From assembly GCF_949987535.1 (NCBI RefSeq), contig NC_080064.1, positions 42,232,282 to 42,296,281 of the forward strand: 64,000 nt of DNA, given 5' to 3'. The translations under genes and the position numbers were made by a program. This DNA is from Balaenoptera acutorostrata (Eukaryota > Chordata > Mammalia > Artiodactyla > Balaenopteridae). Below, piece by piece: positions 1-10,580 of the stretch. The notes under the pieces were generated by a model. That model made no database searches. It was not told where the DNA came from and was given only the letters and a program-made list of their open reading frames with translations. The first letter of the stretch is position 1; each line of letters opens with the position of its first letter.

Positions 1-354
1 CAGAGGAGTTTTTGAGAGGCTGCATGATGTATGATATAACAACAGACTGAACACGGAAGCAGATACGAAAATTCAGCTGTCTTCTATTAAGCCAGACACT
101 AAAGAGATTGGCAAAAATGTAAACAATGCTACTCGTCTTACTTAATTTGTCTTAGAAAATGTAGTGATTTTTCATTTAAAATATAGGATCTATGCTAACA
201 TGTAATGAGTTTGTTATTGCCATTTTTAAATGAATTAATAAATAATACAGTTATATTTTTCTGTTTTAATTTCTAATATAGTAAAATCTATAGCTATAAC
301 TCATATAAACAAAAGTTCTTTGGGATACTGAAACTAAAATGTTTGATAACCACT
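1..354 (+). mobile_element. hAT-Charlie DNA transposon, 3' end with transposase C-terminus
   Basis: A reading frame on the plus strand over about 43-145 reads RLNTEADTKIQLSSIKPD and continues to a TAA stop at 143-145. This resembles the C-terminal end of hAT-Charlie transposases. The following non-coding part is AT-rich. It contains 'ataaacaaaagttctttggg' near 306-325 and ends near 354 with 'gtttgataaccactg', a decayed version of the Charlie inverted terminus (gtttgagaaccactg). The element is cut by the left window edge, so its 5' end is not visible. It is a fossil with no complete open frame. The subfamily is not assigned. Confidence 0.6.
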
Positions 355-945
355 GCCTTAGGCAAACTCTTGCCCACGTGTACCAGAGACATGAACAAGA
401 ATACCTGTAACAGCATTATCTTCACAAAATATTTGTAGTAGCAAAAACTGGAGACAACTGAAATGTCCACAAACAGGAGAATTGATAAAATTATTATGGT
501 ATAGTCACACAGTGGAATATTATACAACAATGAAAATAAATGAACTACAGCTAAAAAACCAACAGGATATTTCTCAGATTTATTTTGATTTACTTTGAGT
601 AAAATCAAGGCAGATCACAGAAGAACATACTTTGCAATATCATTCTTATAAAGCTCAAAAAAAACCTATAAAATAAACACGCATATTTAAGGACACATAC
701 ATATGTGATAAAACTTTTTTTAAGCAAGAGAATGACAAATACACAATCCACCCTCTTACAGGGAAACTGAAGTCTAAGATAAAGGAGGGGGACCTACACA
801 ATGAACTGTTGTTGATAACGTTCCAATTCTTAAAATGGGCAGTAGCTGATGAGTAGCCATTTTATTATGATGCTTCATAATTATATATATGGTATATATC
901 CTGTTTGTAGGTATCAAATATGATATTAAAAAATAATGTAACCCC
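355..945 (+). mobile_element. L1 fragment (old, 3' ORF2/3' UTR)
   Basis: The text 'ctggagacaactgaaatgtc', followed by 'cagtggaatattatacaaca', is the familiar sense strand of the extreme C-terminus of mammalian L1 ORF2 (an 'NWRQLKCP...' type reading). Substitutions and stops are frequent, so this is an old L1M-type copy. Nothing in it is coding today. Confidence 0.6.
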
Positions 946-1500
946 TAGTACCCAGACTCTGGTCTCTAAATACCATTTCCCACTAAAAATAAAGGGAGAC
1001 AATAGATAAGTAGCATTTTAAACTAGGAGCCTACTGAAGCCCCTTTTCACCCCAAGCCCTTGGAGAAATGGCTGATTGCAGGTGTGAGGCAGGAAATGCA
1101 CAAAATGGAACATCTTGTCATTCTAGAAAGCAGGGAAGCTAGCAGAGACTACTGAGGTCAAAATCAAAAGGACCTGGGAGCCCAATTGAAGAGGTTCCCA
1201 TTAACCAGAGATGGGACCATTTGAGCATCAATAAAGATAAAAACTGAAATGGACTGAAACACATCACATTTATTTAAATCCATGAGTTCATAATGATACA
1301 ATATCATCTCATTAGTCACCTTTGGATAATGCTAGGGAACTAACTCATTATTTTTAAAATTGAAAATAAATGGAAAGAACCAAGCACTTATCCTGCCTTT
1401 CCTATATGAACTGTACCTCAGGGTATCCAAATAGTTTATGAGAGGATGTTACTCTTTAAACAAGTCCAGCTAAAGAGCAAAGGAAAAAAATGACACTGTG
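946..1500 (+). mobile_element. L1M-type 3' UTR, left part
   Basis: Phrases such as 'gagcatcaataaagataaaa' and 'atccatgagttcataatgat' belong to old L1 3' UTRs (L1MC/L1ME type). The element appears to resume at about 2746 after the ERV remnant, which suggests that the ERV inserted into it. No ORF is supported. Confidence 0.45.
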
Positions 1501-2310
1501 GTGGTTATCATTCCCCTTGAGCCTATGAATACCTAGATGTCTAACATATCACTTGGCAAAGCCTCTTAGGTTATCCACCTGTGCCCCCAAACTGCCCATA
1601 ATCAAACTGAAACACCTCGTTGGTCAACTCCCCTGAATTTATATCATCGAGTTAGAAGGGTCCCAGAAGGCATTCATGATTCAGGATTCGCTTCCTTGGG
1701 CAGGTCCCTACTTCCTTGCTCAGGAGAGAGTGGGAATGAGGCTATAATCAGGAAACTCTCCTCAACTCTTGAAGATATTGCAAAATCCACTGCTAAAGCA
1801 ATAGCTGCCAAACAAAAATCCTAAGCCTCTTTGGCCAAAGTTGTTCTTGATAATAGGATAGTCCTTGATTACCTTTCAGCTGAGCTAGGAGGTATCTACT
1901 GTGGCCAATACCACTTGCTACAGCTAGACTAATATTTCTGGGGAAGCTGAAGCCCAGCTACTTAAGATTACTGAACAAGTCACTTGGCTTAAGAAAGTGA
2001 CTCCTTCAACAGGGTCTTTCTTTGACTTATTTGATGTTGACTGGTTTGGGTCTTGGGGACTCTGGCTCTGAAGTGCACTCCAGATATTAGGAATTATGCT
2101 GTTTATAACAATCATTACAGTCTCCCTGGAGCACTGTATTCTCTCAAAACCTTTAAATGCATGTTTGCAGCCACTAACCACCAAGCAAATGATTTTCCTA
2201 AGACTGGAACATCAGAAAAGGAATGAAGAAAATGACCAAAAATGTGAACTTGAAGTCATGAACTATGAATACCACAGAGATTCTGCAAAAAGACATCATG
2301 ACCTGTGAAC
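1501..2310 (+). mobile_element. Class I endogenous retrovirus remnant: decayed env transmembrane region
   Basis: A broken plus-strand reading over about 1760-2306 resembles the transmembrane subunit of gammaretrovirus-like (ERV class I) env. It shows a decayed ectodomain with in-frame stops, then a tryptophan-rich pre-membrane stretch and a hydrophobic membrane segment around 2075-2130. A charged tail follows and ends at the TGA at 2306-2308. Only the last 70 codons (2096-2308) are open. Stops interrupt the part upstream, so no functional envelope is encoded. The family is not resolved. Its position before an LTR-like stretch fits the 3' end of a provirus. Confidence 0.55.
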
Positions 2311-2745
2311 CCCACACAAGATTAGCAAAAACAGCAAGAACTTCAGAGCAGTAGCAGGGAGTGGTGCTAAGGCCCTAAATTTTGATCAGGTCTCTGTTAG
2401 GCTCTCTCAGTTAAGACAACATCCCAAAATGGAGTCACTTAACACTAAGCCCCACGTCACCAAACCAAGACTTAATACTTAACAACTACAGTTTCAGCCT
2501 CTCCCATGAATGGAATCTTCAACCAGTCGGTCAGGAACTACCTGGTCAGAACTAGTGAGGCAATCTGCCTGATAGGCCCCTGCCGTCCCCTAAAGGAAGG
2601 TGACCTTGCCAGAGCCAGTTCTCTCCCTTCTGCCTGTAAAGGCCTTCTGTTTTGTTCACCTCCGCAGAGCTCCTTTCTATCTGCTAGATAAGATCCTGCC
2701 CAATTCATAAACTGTTGAATAACGCCAATAAGATCTTTAAGAAAC
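2311..2745 (+). mobile_element. Probable 3' LTR of the class I ERV remnant
   Basis: It lies directly downstream of the env-like tail. Near its end is a decayed polyadenylation-like phrase, 'gaataacgccaataagatc' (2717-2735), in the position where class I LTRs carry 'gaataaagccaataagatc'. Exact LTR edges and a matching 5' LTR were not found. The open stretch at 2506-2691 inside it has no supported coding role. Confidence 0.4.
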
Positions 2746-3245
2746 TATTTTATGATAGAATATCATTATTGTGCAAACGCTGACGAAATAATGGATTGAT
2801 GGCAGCTAATAACAAAAAGAAACATGACAATTAGACAATTCTGTGCCTCATGATAAAAGTTCACCCCACCTCCTCTGAAGTATTCTTAAAATACTCAAAA
2901 ATCAAATCTGATGAAGCCTCTAGATTTAACTAATAATATACAGGAAGCACAGGGGACAAATAAACATATCAAATGATACCATGGGATGCAATCAGCAAAG
3001 TCCAGATGTGGGAAACAGGATGAACAACCCAGTTTCTTCAACAAATATAGAGCTGGGGAAAAATAAGAGGAGGGGGTAACCTACAGATTAAAAAAGACTT
3101 AAAAGACACTATAACCCAATTGTAACATATAGAACTTATTTGGATTCTGAATCAAATAAAATTTAAAAGAAATAAAATTATGAATTAACTCAGGAAATTT
3201 GAACACTAACTGCATATGTGATGATATTAAGGAATTTTTTATTTT
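2746..3245 (+). mobile_element. L1M-type 3' UTR, right part
   Basis: Phrases such as 'gataccatgggatgcaatca' and 'ctgaagtattcttaaaatac' are typical of L1MC/L1ME 3' UTRs. It probably continues the element at 946-1500 that the ERV split. No coding potential. Confidence 0.45.
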
Positions 3246-3261
3246 TAGGTATGGTAATGAC

Positions 3262-3600
3262 TTTATAGTTATATATTTTTTCCATTTTTTTATTGGGTAA
3301 AATATACAGAATATAAAATTCACCATCTTAACTATTTTTAAAGTTCAGTGGTATTAAATATATTCATAATATTGTGCTACCATCACCACCATCCATCTCC
3401 ATAACTCTCTTCATCTTGTAAAACTGAAACTCTGTACCCATTAAACACTAACTCCCCATCCTCCCCTCCTGCCATTCTACTTTCTGTCTCTATGATTTTG
3501 AGTATTCTAAGTACCTCCTATAAGTGGAATCATACAGTGTTTGTCTTTTTGTGACTGGCTAATGTCTACAGTTATGTATTTTAATGCATCCTTATATTTA
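3262..3600 (-). mobile_element. L1MA/L1MB-type 3' end, antisense
   Basis: The plus strand reads 'aaactctgtacccattaaac' and 'taagtggaatcatacagtgt', the reverse complement of the well-known L1MA/L1MB 3' region. A second copy of the same region occurs at 46110-47240. Non-coding. Confidence 0.65.
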
Positions 3601-3614
3601 TAGGCATGATGATA

Positions 3615-3805
3615 TGTTATCTCGTCTAGGCTTTGCTTTAAAATAATCTGGGCGCATGGTAGGGTGGGGAGAGTGGGCAGGAGTAGATGAAACAAGGCAG
3701 GCCATGGGTTGATAATTGTGAAGTTGGGTGACAGGTACCCAGGGGTTCATTATTCTCTCTACTTTTGTATGAGTTTGGATTTTCCATTATAAATCTTTTT
3801 GTAAA
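3615..3805 (+). mobile_element. L1 3' terminal fragment
   Basis: The stretch 'gataattgtgaagttgggtg', followed by 'gttcattattctctctactt', is the sense 3' terminus of old L1 elements. Short and non-coding. Confidence 0.45.
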
Positions 3806-3911
3806 GAGCAAAGGCAAAATAAAGATATTTCCAAGTGACAGCAGCAACAGAAGAAAGAATACGGAAGCAGGAGGGGATTACAATCATGCAGATGTAAGAC
3901 AGTGATGCCAT

Positions 3912-3954
3912 CGAGAGAGGGAGAGAGGGAGAAAGAGAGAGAGAGAGAGAGAGG
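3912..3954 (+). repeat. (GA)n simple repeat
   Basis: An impure purine run of about 43 bp made of GA and GGGA units ends in roughly ten uninterrupted GA dinucleotides. Confidence 0.9.
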
Positions 3955-4309
3955 AGCAGTTTGGGAGGAGCAGTGACGAGTTGGGTTTTGCACATGTTGA
4001 CTCTTGCATTTAAGCATCCAAGCAGAAATCAATGCATCCTGGAAAGATCATTTCCAGGTCATTTAAGGAAAACTTCAAAACCAAACAAGTTCCAACACCA
4101 CCATGGAAGAAAGCTCTACCCTCTATGCTTCCTATCTGGGAAAGCAGTTGTTTATCTCTGCCCTGTGTTTCCTGTCCGTAAGCCAGTTCCGTATCTGTGA
4201 CAAACAGCTTCCCCAGTCTCATGGTGACTCAGATGTGATGCAGTAACATTCGGTACCTTGGAAACCACGAAAGAAGGGAGGAAACCTTGACAGGGGTCCA
4301 GGAGCACTT

Positions 4310-4400
4310 CTCAGAGAAACGACTTCACCTCATGTGACAGGGAAACTGAGGCTCGGAGAGCTGAAGTAGCCCACCAAGCACAGAGCTCATCCCTGGCAGA
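4310..4400 (-). repeat. MIR SINE fragment
   Basis: The core 'gggaaactgaggctcggaga' with 'ctgaagtagcccaccaagca' is the antisense MIR core. Fragmentary. Confidence 0.6.
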
Positions 4401-4784
4401 GGCACCAGCAGAGCTCAGGGCTCAGGGTTCTCAGCTGAGAGAGACTGGGACAAGGAGGCAAAAGAAAAGTGGCATTTTAAACTACAAATGGAGGACCCTT
4501 TTCATGCCAAGCCCTCTGGTCAGCCTACAGACAACCCATCACTCTTCGCAACACTGAAAAATTCAAGTTTACAGGGACTGAGACCTGCTGGACATCAGCA
4601 GGAGGGACTCCCCCTACCCCCCATGCCCTGTCCTTCAGCTCCTGCAGAATGGAGCCCCTCCTCCCAACCTCGTATCAGGGAGGCCCCACCATCCACCCAG
4701 GCACCGAGGCAGAAGCCAAAGGACCAAGGCTTATGTCATGTCCCAGTCCCTCATACCTCACAAGGATCCATCCATCCATCCTCC

Positions 4785-4925
4785 ATCCATTATTATTTTC
4801 TGAGCACCTGCCATGTGCCAGATACTCTTTTATGGTTGACAATGTGTCAGTGAACAAAACAGAGAAAAGTCCCTGCCTCTGTGGAACTTACACTGTAGTG
4901 GAGGGAGACAGACAACAACGATATC
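4785..4925 (-). repeat. L2 LINE fragment, antisense
   Basis: The stretch 'tgagcacctgccatgtgcca' and then 'gtcagtgaacaaaacagaga' matches the reverse complement of the L2 3' region. A short (ATCC)n run precedes it at about 4767-4792. Confidence 0.55.
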
Positions 4926-5039
4926 AAGGAAGTTCATTATGCGGCGCATTTAAAAGTACAGAAACGGAGCGGGGTAGTAGAGATTGGGGTCCTGCGTGGA
5001 CAGCGGTCGTCACTGAGAACCCTCTCTGCACCCTCACTG

Positions 5040-5440
5040 CCCTGAACCAGGCCTCATCCTCTCTCTCCTGGACCACTGCAGCAGCCCCCTCACTGCCCTC
5101 CCTGCCCCGACCTGGCCCCCTGCTATCTATCTTGCAGTCAAGTTCATCTTGCTCAATCTCAGATCGGATCATGTCACTCCTTATGTAAAACCCCCTTATG
5201 ACTCCCCGCTGACTGTACATCCCTCCAGGACCTGGACCCGCGTAGCACCTGCCTGCTCAGCTCATGGCCCACCACACACTCCACACACAGCCCTGCCCTC
5301 CAGCCACACCAAGGAATGTGGCATCCCTGCCCCTGCTGCATGGATGTCAGCCCCTGCTGGATCCCGAGTTCTGCAACCACCACCCTCAGCCCAGCTTTCC
5401 TCACCCTGCTGATGAATCCTGCCCCAATACAGCCTGGGAG
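5040..5440 (+). repeat. L2 LINE fragment, sense (late ORF2)
   Basis: The text 'ctcctggaccactgcagcag', followed by 'gatcatgtcactccttatgt', resembles the end of the L2/CR1-clade reverse transcriptase reading, decayed. Several open frames of 60-140 codons here are by-products of CT-rich sequence. Confidence 0.5.
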
Positions 5441-5895
5441 CTCAGGGTCTCCACTCCCTGACAAGGCAGCAAAAAATCAAGGACCGTGGCTTCTGCCTTA
5501 CCTTGGGCTTCCTAGAAACAGACTCTCAAGTGAGGAGTCGTGTACAGAAAGGAGTCCTCTCTGGAGTCACACCTGTAACTGGGCAGAGGGACGGCTGACC
5601 CACAATGAATTGCAACTGATAGCTCAGCAGATCCCACAAAGAGCCCTGGAGCTGCGATGGCCCCTCAGAATTATCCCAAATGAGGGAAGAGGGCTGGGCT
5701 CTTATACCCCGACATGGGCCAGTTCCTGGCCACGGTGATCCCCTGAGGTGAAGTGCATGCAAGGGTGAGGCAGTTCCTACAGCCAAGGGCAGTTTCCAGC
5801 AAGCCACCAGCAACCAATATCCCCAGCAGCTGGAGGATGGTGGGCTGACCCTGGAGAGGGGATCTAACCAAAACACCACAGTATCCACTACCGCC
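5441..5895. other. No gene recognised; unassigned ancient repeat possible
   Basis: Antisense frames of 86 and 120 codons (5671-5931 and 5526-5888) overlap here, but they lack start context, domains and known motifs. The pattern (terminal 'aaacagactctcaagtgagg') faintly resembles an old antisense LTR. I cannot assign it. Confidence 0.2.
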
Positions 5896-5899
5896 TCCG

Positions 5900-5995
5900 A
5901 CAGATCTGAGTTTGAAACTTGCTTCTGTCACTTACAGCTGTGTGACCTTTGTGGAGGTAATAATAGTCTCTGCCACTCACTGGATGTTGGGAGTC
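5900..5995 (+). repeat. MIR SINE fragment
   Basis: The core 'cttacagctgtgtgaccttt', preceded by 'gagtttgaaact', is the sense MIR core. Confidence 0.55.
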
Positions 5996-6019
5996 TTAAA
6001 TAAGAGAGAATTGTCTGGA

Positions 6020-6257
6020 TAAAAATGGCAGCTTGAACTTTAATGCTTATCTTTTCTCCCTCTCTACACCCCCTCCCTTAAAATGACAATAAGGAAAAGA
6101 GAAGATATAAACCCAGAGGACAGGAAGAAAAGAAGAGGAGTCGTAATGGATGAGAAAGTTCAACAAATTTCTATAAGATTGAAAGGGGCCGAAGGAGTGA
6201 GTGGTACTTATTTTGCAGAGTGATGGAACCTAAGCTCTCACGCTCCACCACCGCCGA
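6020..6257 (+). mobile_element. HAL1 (half-L1) fragment, 5' part (possible)
   Basis: The text 'gaaagttcaacaaatttcta' and 'gaaaggggccgaaggagtga' is HAL1-like and may belong to the same element as 7380-8800. Non-coding. Confidence 0.35.
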
Positions 6258-7100
6258 ATGAGTGCTCTCAGAATAGCCACACTTGCCCTCTCTCTACAAA
6301 CTCTAGGGGCTGAAAACCCCTGGCTGGTAGGATGTTCCTTAGAACGCCTATATATATATCTCTTCCAGTTAACTCATCTGCTTTCCCAGAAACAATTGCT
6401 TATTCCCAAACCTGTTTATGCCAGTTATACTTGCTTTTGTAACTATGTGATTCAATATAATACTAATAAACCAATAAGATATGATTGTGAAAGGGAGTTG
6501 TTTTATGAAACTAAGTTGAATGCCTTGAAAAACTCAGTGAAGACAGATTGCTATTAAAAAAAAATGTTCAGATGAGTTACAGACAAGCCATTGTAACAGA
6601 TTGGGAGGAAATTATATAAAATCTAGAAGGAATCTGCGTTCAGATTGTTCCTTAAGTTCCTTTATGTTTAGCTGTACTATAAAGAAACAGACCAGGATCT
6701 GGTAGACAATGCTTTTAGCTCTGGAGTTTGTTCAAGAAAGACCTTACAGAGTTCCTGCGAACAGACGCATACTCAAATAAAAGGGAATAGGCATTTATAT
6801 GTTTCAGGTTAAAATAAAATGTTTACAATGTGTGTTTCATTTTTTAATGATTTCTTGCTTGGAACAATTTTTTGATGAACTGAACATGCACTAGTTTCTA
6901 CTGAGTCAGATAAGACCTGCAGAAGGTATACCACTGAGAAGAAAGCCAACTGCTTTGCTGAACCAGGAAGGGGGCAGGGAGTAGGAGATAAGATTTTGAA
7001 ACCAGAAAGGTCAGAAAACAGGAGGATTAACTGAGAATCTGCCCAGGGGAACAGTCAGACCCCACAGCCCTCTCCCCTACTCTGTAGAGAATGAGGCGGA
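6258..7100. other. No gene recognised
   Basis: AT-rich sequence with a 99-codon open stretch (6258-6557) that has no recognisable domain. The end of that stretch runs into an A9 tract at 6556-6564, so it may be the tail of an unassigned retroelement. Nothing here is supported as coding. Confidence 0.3.
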
Positions 7101-7119
7101 GCGCAGTGACCCCAAGACC

Positions 7120-7325
7120 CATCACTATGTACCAGGCTAATAGCTTTACAAACCCAACAACCCATGGGGTAATATTCTTATTAGGTCTAATTTACAGATA
7201 GGAAACTGAGGCACAGGGAGATTAAGTGACTTGTCCAAAGTCATACAGCTAGTAAGTGGCAGAGCTGGGACTCAAACCCAGGTATTCTGGCTCCAGAATC
7301 CATACTTTTAACCACATCCATCCTG
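7120..7325 (-). repeat. MIR SINE, nearly complete
   Basis: In order it reads 'gataggaaactgaggcacag', 'gtcatacagctagtaagtgg' and 'ctcaaacccaggtattctgg'. This is the antisense MIR core followed by the tRNA-derived head. Well preserved for its age. Confidence 0.75.
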
Positions 7326-7379
7326 CCTTACAGAGCTGTCCCAGAGAAAAGAACTCCCCTCGTTGATATTTCTCTCTCT

Positions 7380-8800
7380 CCTAACCAAAAGGCCAGGCCC
7401 TGCCTCGTCCACCTAAAGGGAAACTGGTACAACTGCCTTCACAGGACATCCAGTGCCAGTCAACTTCTTGGACCCTCATCTCAATTGTGTACAGAAACCT
7501 AGGACCACTAAACATCTGAGCAACCTCCAACATGAGGAGGGACATGGAGCCAGAGAGAGACCACAATAAACCAAACAAACAAAACAGGTAAACTAGAGGC
7601 AGAGAAAATTCAGAGAATAGGAGGGGGAAATCGCTAAGTAATATCCTCAGAGAGATAAAGAGGTTATATCTATTGCTTTATTTGGGGGGGTCATGGCAGG
7701 GGGAGAACAGGGAACAAATAAGAACTCTTGGAAATTAAAAATATAATAGCTGAAATTAAAAATTCAATAGAAGGATTAGGACAAAAATTTAAGGAAATAA
7801 TCTAGAGAGTAGAACAGAAAGACAAGGACAAGGAAAATAGGAGAAAAGAGACCTAGAAGATCAGGTCCAGGATCCAACTCACAGGAGTTCCAGAGAGGAA
7901 ACAGGGAGAAGAAAATTATTAAAGAAAAAAACGTTTTAATTCCATGGAGCTGAAGGACATGAGTCTCTAGATGGAAAAGGGCCACCCAAGGACCAGCACA
8001 ATGAATGACAAAGTCACCAACATGTCACATGCATTGTGAAATTCCAGAATTCCAAGGATAAAGAGAAAATCCTGAAAAACGGAAAGGGGGAGGAAGAGAG
8101 AAAGAGAAAAGTTCCATATAAAAAGGAATCAGAAAGCATGAAGCTTCTGAACAGTAATGCTAGGTACAGAAGACAATGGAGCAGAGTGTGGAAATTCTGA
8201 AGGAGAATAATTTCCAACCCAGAGTTCTATGTTTAGCTAAATTATCGATCAAGTACAAGGGTAGAATATAGATTAAGTCCACATACATGAAAATTTCCCA
8301 CCCCTACCTAATTTCTTAGGAAGCAAATGGAGTTTCCAAAAGAAGGCAGTAAACCAACACAGACAGAGGACCAAGAAACAGGGACATGGGGAGAAAGCCT
8401 TGGGGAAGACAGCCCCTGCAGATGGCTGGACAGTGCAGTCTGGGAGGGAACACCCCTGGGAAAAGGAAGCCCAAGTCCAAATATGGAACGTGACAGAGCT
8501 TTTGTGAGGGAAGATATGCGTTGATAGGTGGAAGGAAGTTCTGATAGAGCTTTTGGGGAAATGAAAAGCCACATTTTCTTAACAGGAATGTTGATCACCT
8601 AGTTACCTGAAAATAGTGTTCCAGATATACTGGGTAGATAGATGGGGTTGGAACACAGCTAATTCCTTATTTATTCCAACAGGAAGACAACAGATAATGT
8701 CTTAAGTTGGTAAACGGAGAAACAGCAGTATAAGCGTATTACTTCAAAATATATAGGTAAACATTAGAAAACACAAGTTAAAAGGGCTCAAACAGCTGCT
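7380..8800 (+). mobile_element. HAL1 (half-L1) element, ORF1-derived region and tail
   Basis: Sense HAL1 phrases run through the block: 'ctgaaggacatgagtctcta', 'gcacaatgaatgacaaagtc', 'aagacaatggagcagagtgt' and 'ataatttccaacccagagtt'. They derive from the L1 ORF1-like reading of HAL1, now broken by indels and stops. Antisense frames of 65-99 codons inside the block are shadows. Confidence 0.6.
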
Positions 8801-8869
8801 ACCCGGGTGTGGAACTGGGTGAGCAGGGTATAGCTATTTTTCAATAAAAGCATCTGGCCCGGGCCTCAG

Positions 8870-9010
8870 ATTTCCTAAAGCATTTTCACATGCAATATCT
8901 CATAGCCTTCTTAGAAACTCCCTTGCAGAGACAGGAAACCCAGGCTCAGACAGGGGCGGTAACCTCTCAAGGTCAAAGAGCGAGTGAGACCTGACCTCCC
9001 AGAGCTGGTT
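8870..9010 (-). repeat. MIR SINE fragment
   Basis: The stretch 'gacaggaaacccaggctcag' and then 'cctctcaaggtcaaagagcg' is the antisense MIR core. It forms the left shoulder of the CpG-rich segment. Confidence 0.5.
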
Positions 9011-9029
9011 CCTTGCCCCCTGCCCCCAC

Positions 9030-9310
9030 CCACACACCGAGCTCCAGAAACCGGCGGAGGGCCAGTGGGTGCGCCGGGTGGCTCGCCCCCAATCCCGACG
9101 CCCCAGACGGTGTCTCGGAACTACCGCAGCAGCAGTGTGGGCGCGGCAGGATTCAGCCAGCCACTGCCCCTGCGCCGCCCGCCGCGTCCACACTGTCCTT
9201 GGGAAGACGCGCGGGGAGCCGCGCACAGTGCGGCAGCGCCCCCTGCCGGACGCCGGGCGCTCCGCTCCCAACCAGCCCCGCGCTGTACTCCGGGAAAAGG
9301 GATGGGACCC
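9030..9310. promoter_or_regulatory. CpG-island-like segment
   Basis: CpG dinucleotides are very dense here ('gcgccgcccgccgcgtccac', 'gaagacgcgcggggagccgc') compared with almost none in the flanking repeats. Mammalian CpG clusters of this kind often mark promoters or other unmethylated regulatory DNA. No TATA box, exon or splice pattern could be tied to it. The 196-codon open frame at 8984-9574 crosses MIR sequence at both ends and is not believed. Confidence 0.6.
9234..9249 (-). promoter_or_regulatory. CTCF-like motif in the CpG island
   Basis: The plus strand reads cagcgccccctgccgg. Its reverse complement, CCGGCAGGGGGCGCTG, differs from the standard CTCF core CCASYAGRKGGCRCT at one constrained position. 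It lies inside an otherwise CpG-rich stretch. Motif match only. Confidence 0.5.
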
Positions 9311-9439
9311 CTACTCGTGTGGCTCTCACGGGTAGGCTCAGATCCCGCCTGGGCCGACTCTGGACCGTCCATGGCCGAGGGATGCGGTATTGACAGAGGG
9401 ACCCTCGCTAGAATTACAGGACCCCTTCCTTGGACGGAC

Positions 9440-9510
9440 ACTGGACTGGAGAGAGTGACGACCTGCCCAAGGTCACACAGCACGTCCATGGTACAACTGG
9501 GACTAGGACC
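9440..9510 (-). repeat. MIR SINE fragment
   Basis: The stretch 'cctgcccaaggtcacacagc' and 'acaactgggactaggacc' is the antisense MIR core. Confidence 0.55.
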
Positions 9511-9639
9511 AAGACCTCCTGTGGAACCTTCCAGGGACCCAAACCTCCTGGTTTCTAGAGCCCCCTCGAACTAGCCTCTTAGGCTTTGGGGAAGAGCCAG
9601 GGATGAAGGGAGTTGAGGTCCCGCCCTGTTAGCACGGAC

Positions 9640-10080
9640 TCCTGGGTGACCTTGGGCGGACCTTGGGCGGGACTTCCCCCCACCCGGGGGCCTCGGTGAG
9701 CGCATGACCTCCAAGGCTCTTTCCTGCGCTGAGCCGGGCTGTGTTCCGCGCTTGGCAGCCGCTCACCGCTCACCGCTCACCAGAGACGCCAACAGCGGCC
9801 GGGGCTGACCCCTGCTGGCCGAGGGAAGAGTCGCAGCGCCGGGGACTGGCGGCGAGGCGACTCCCCCACTGACCGCGCCCGCTCAGAGTGGGTGGGACCC
9901 CTCCCGGGTGGGACCCCTCCCGCCCACCGTGAGCATCAGCGGGCAGGAGTACATCGGGCTGCGCTCACGGCGAGCAAACAGGCTCAGACACGGGCCTGGG
10001 CCGGCATAAGACGCCTAAACACCCTTCCCAGCTGCAGGTTTTGGATGCGGAGAGACCTCCGCAGTGTTCCCACGAGGGAG
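9640..10080. other. GC-rich segment with short tandem duplications
   Basis: CpG-rich sequence holding three local direct duplications. They are 'accttgggcgg' twice around 9650-9672, 'ccgctca' three times around 9762-9780, and 'gggtgggacccctccc' twice in tandem around 9890-9921. No exon or conserved frame was recognised. It may be the flank of the CpG island at 9030-9310. Confidence 0.5.
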
Positions 10081-10114
10081 CCAGGTCTTCAAATTCGTCT
10101 TCAGGAAGAGCAAC

Positions 10115-10580
10115 ACAATAAGAGCCTTGGTTAAAAGCCTTGACTCTAGAGCCCAAACAACTGGGTTTGAGTCATACCTTTGTCCCTTCTCAGCTGTGTG
10201 ACCTTGGGCAAGTTACCAAAACTCCGTGTCTCAATTTTTGCCATCACAAAGTGAGGATAATACCTAATATGTAACATTTTGTGTATGTGAACTCATTTAA
10301 CCACATTGCAACCCTGTTGTGAAGTAGGTACAGTTATTATCCCCATTTAACAGTGAGGCACAGAAAGGTTAAGCAACTTAACTAAGGTCACACAGGAAAT
10401 AAGTGGTAGAGCTAGGACAGAAACCCAGGTAATCCAGCTCCAGGATCACTGCTCGTAATCGTCATACTGGGATAATAACAGTACCCACATTATAGGATGG
10501 TTGTGAAGATTTTATGAACTGATAATATGTAAAGTGCTCAAAACAGTACGTGGCAGTAAGCATTGGGTCAGTGTTACTAT
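10115..10580 (+). repeat. MIR SINE (sense) split by an antisense MIR
   Basis: The first part (10115-10265) reads 'cagctgtgtgaccttgggca' through 'gtgaggataatacctaatat'. The pattern resumes in the same sense at about 10460-10580 with 'gggataataacagtacccac' and 'gtaaagtgctcaaaacagta'. The stretch between them is a second MIR in the opposite orientation. Confidence 0.6.
10266..10455 (-). repeat. MIR SINE, nested antisense copy
   Basis: The stretch 'ccccatttaacagtgaggca' and then 'actaaggtcacacaggaaat' is an antisense MIR core and head. It interrupts the sense MIR around it. Confidence 0.65.

Noticed and set aside
8984..9574. 196-codon plus frame over the CpG island
   Set aside because: It runs through antisense MIR sequence at both ends, has no domain, and is overlapped by equally long frames in other registers. 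CpG-rich DNA gives few stops.
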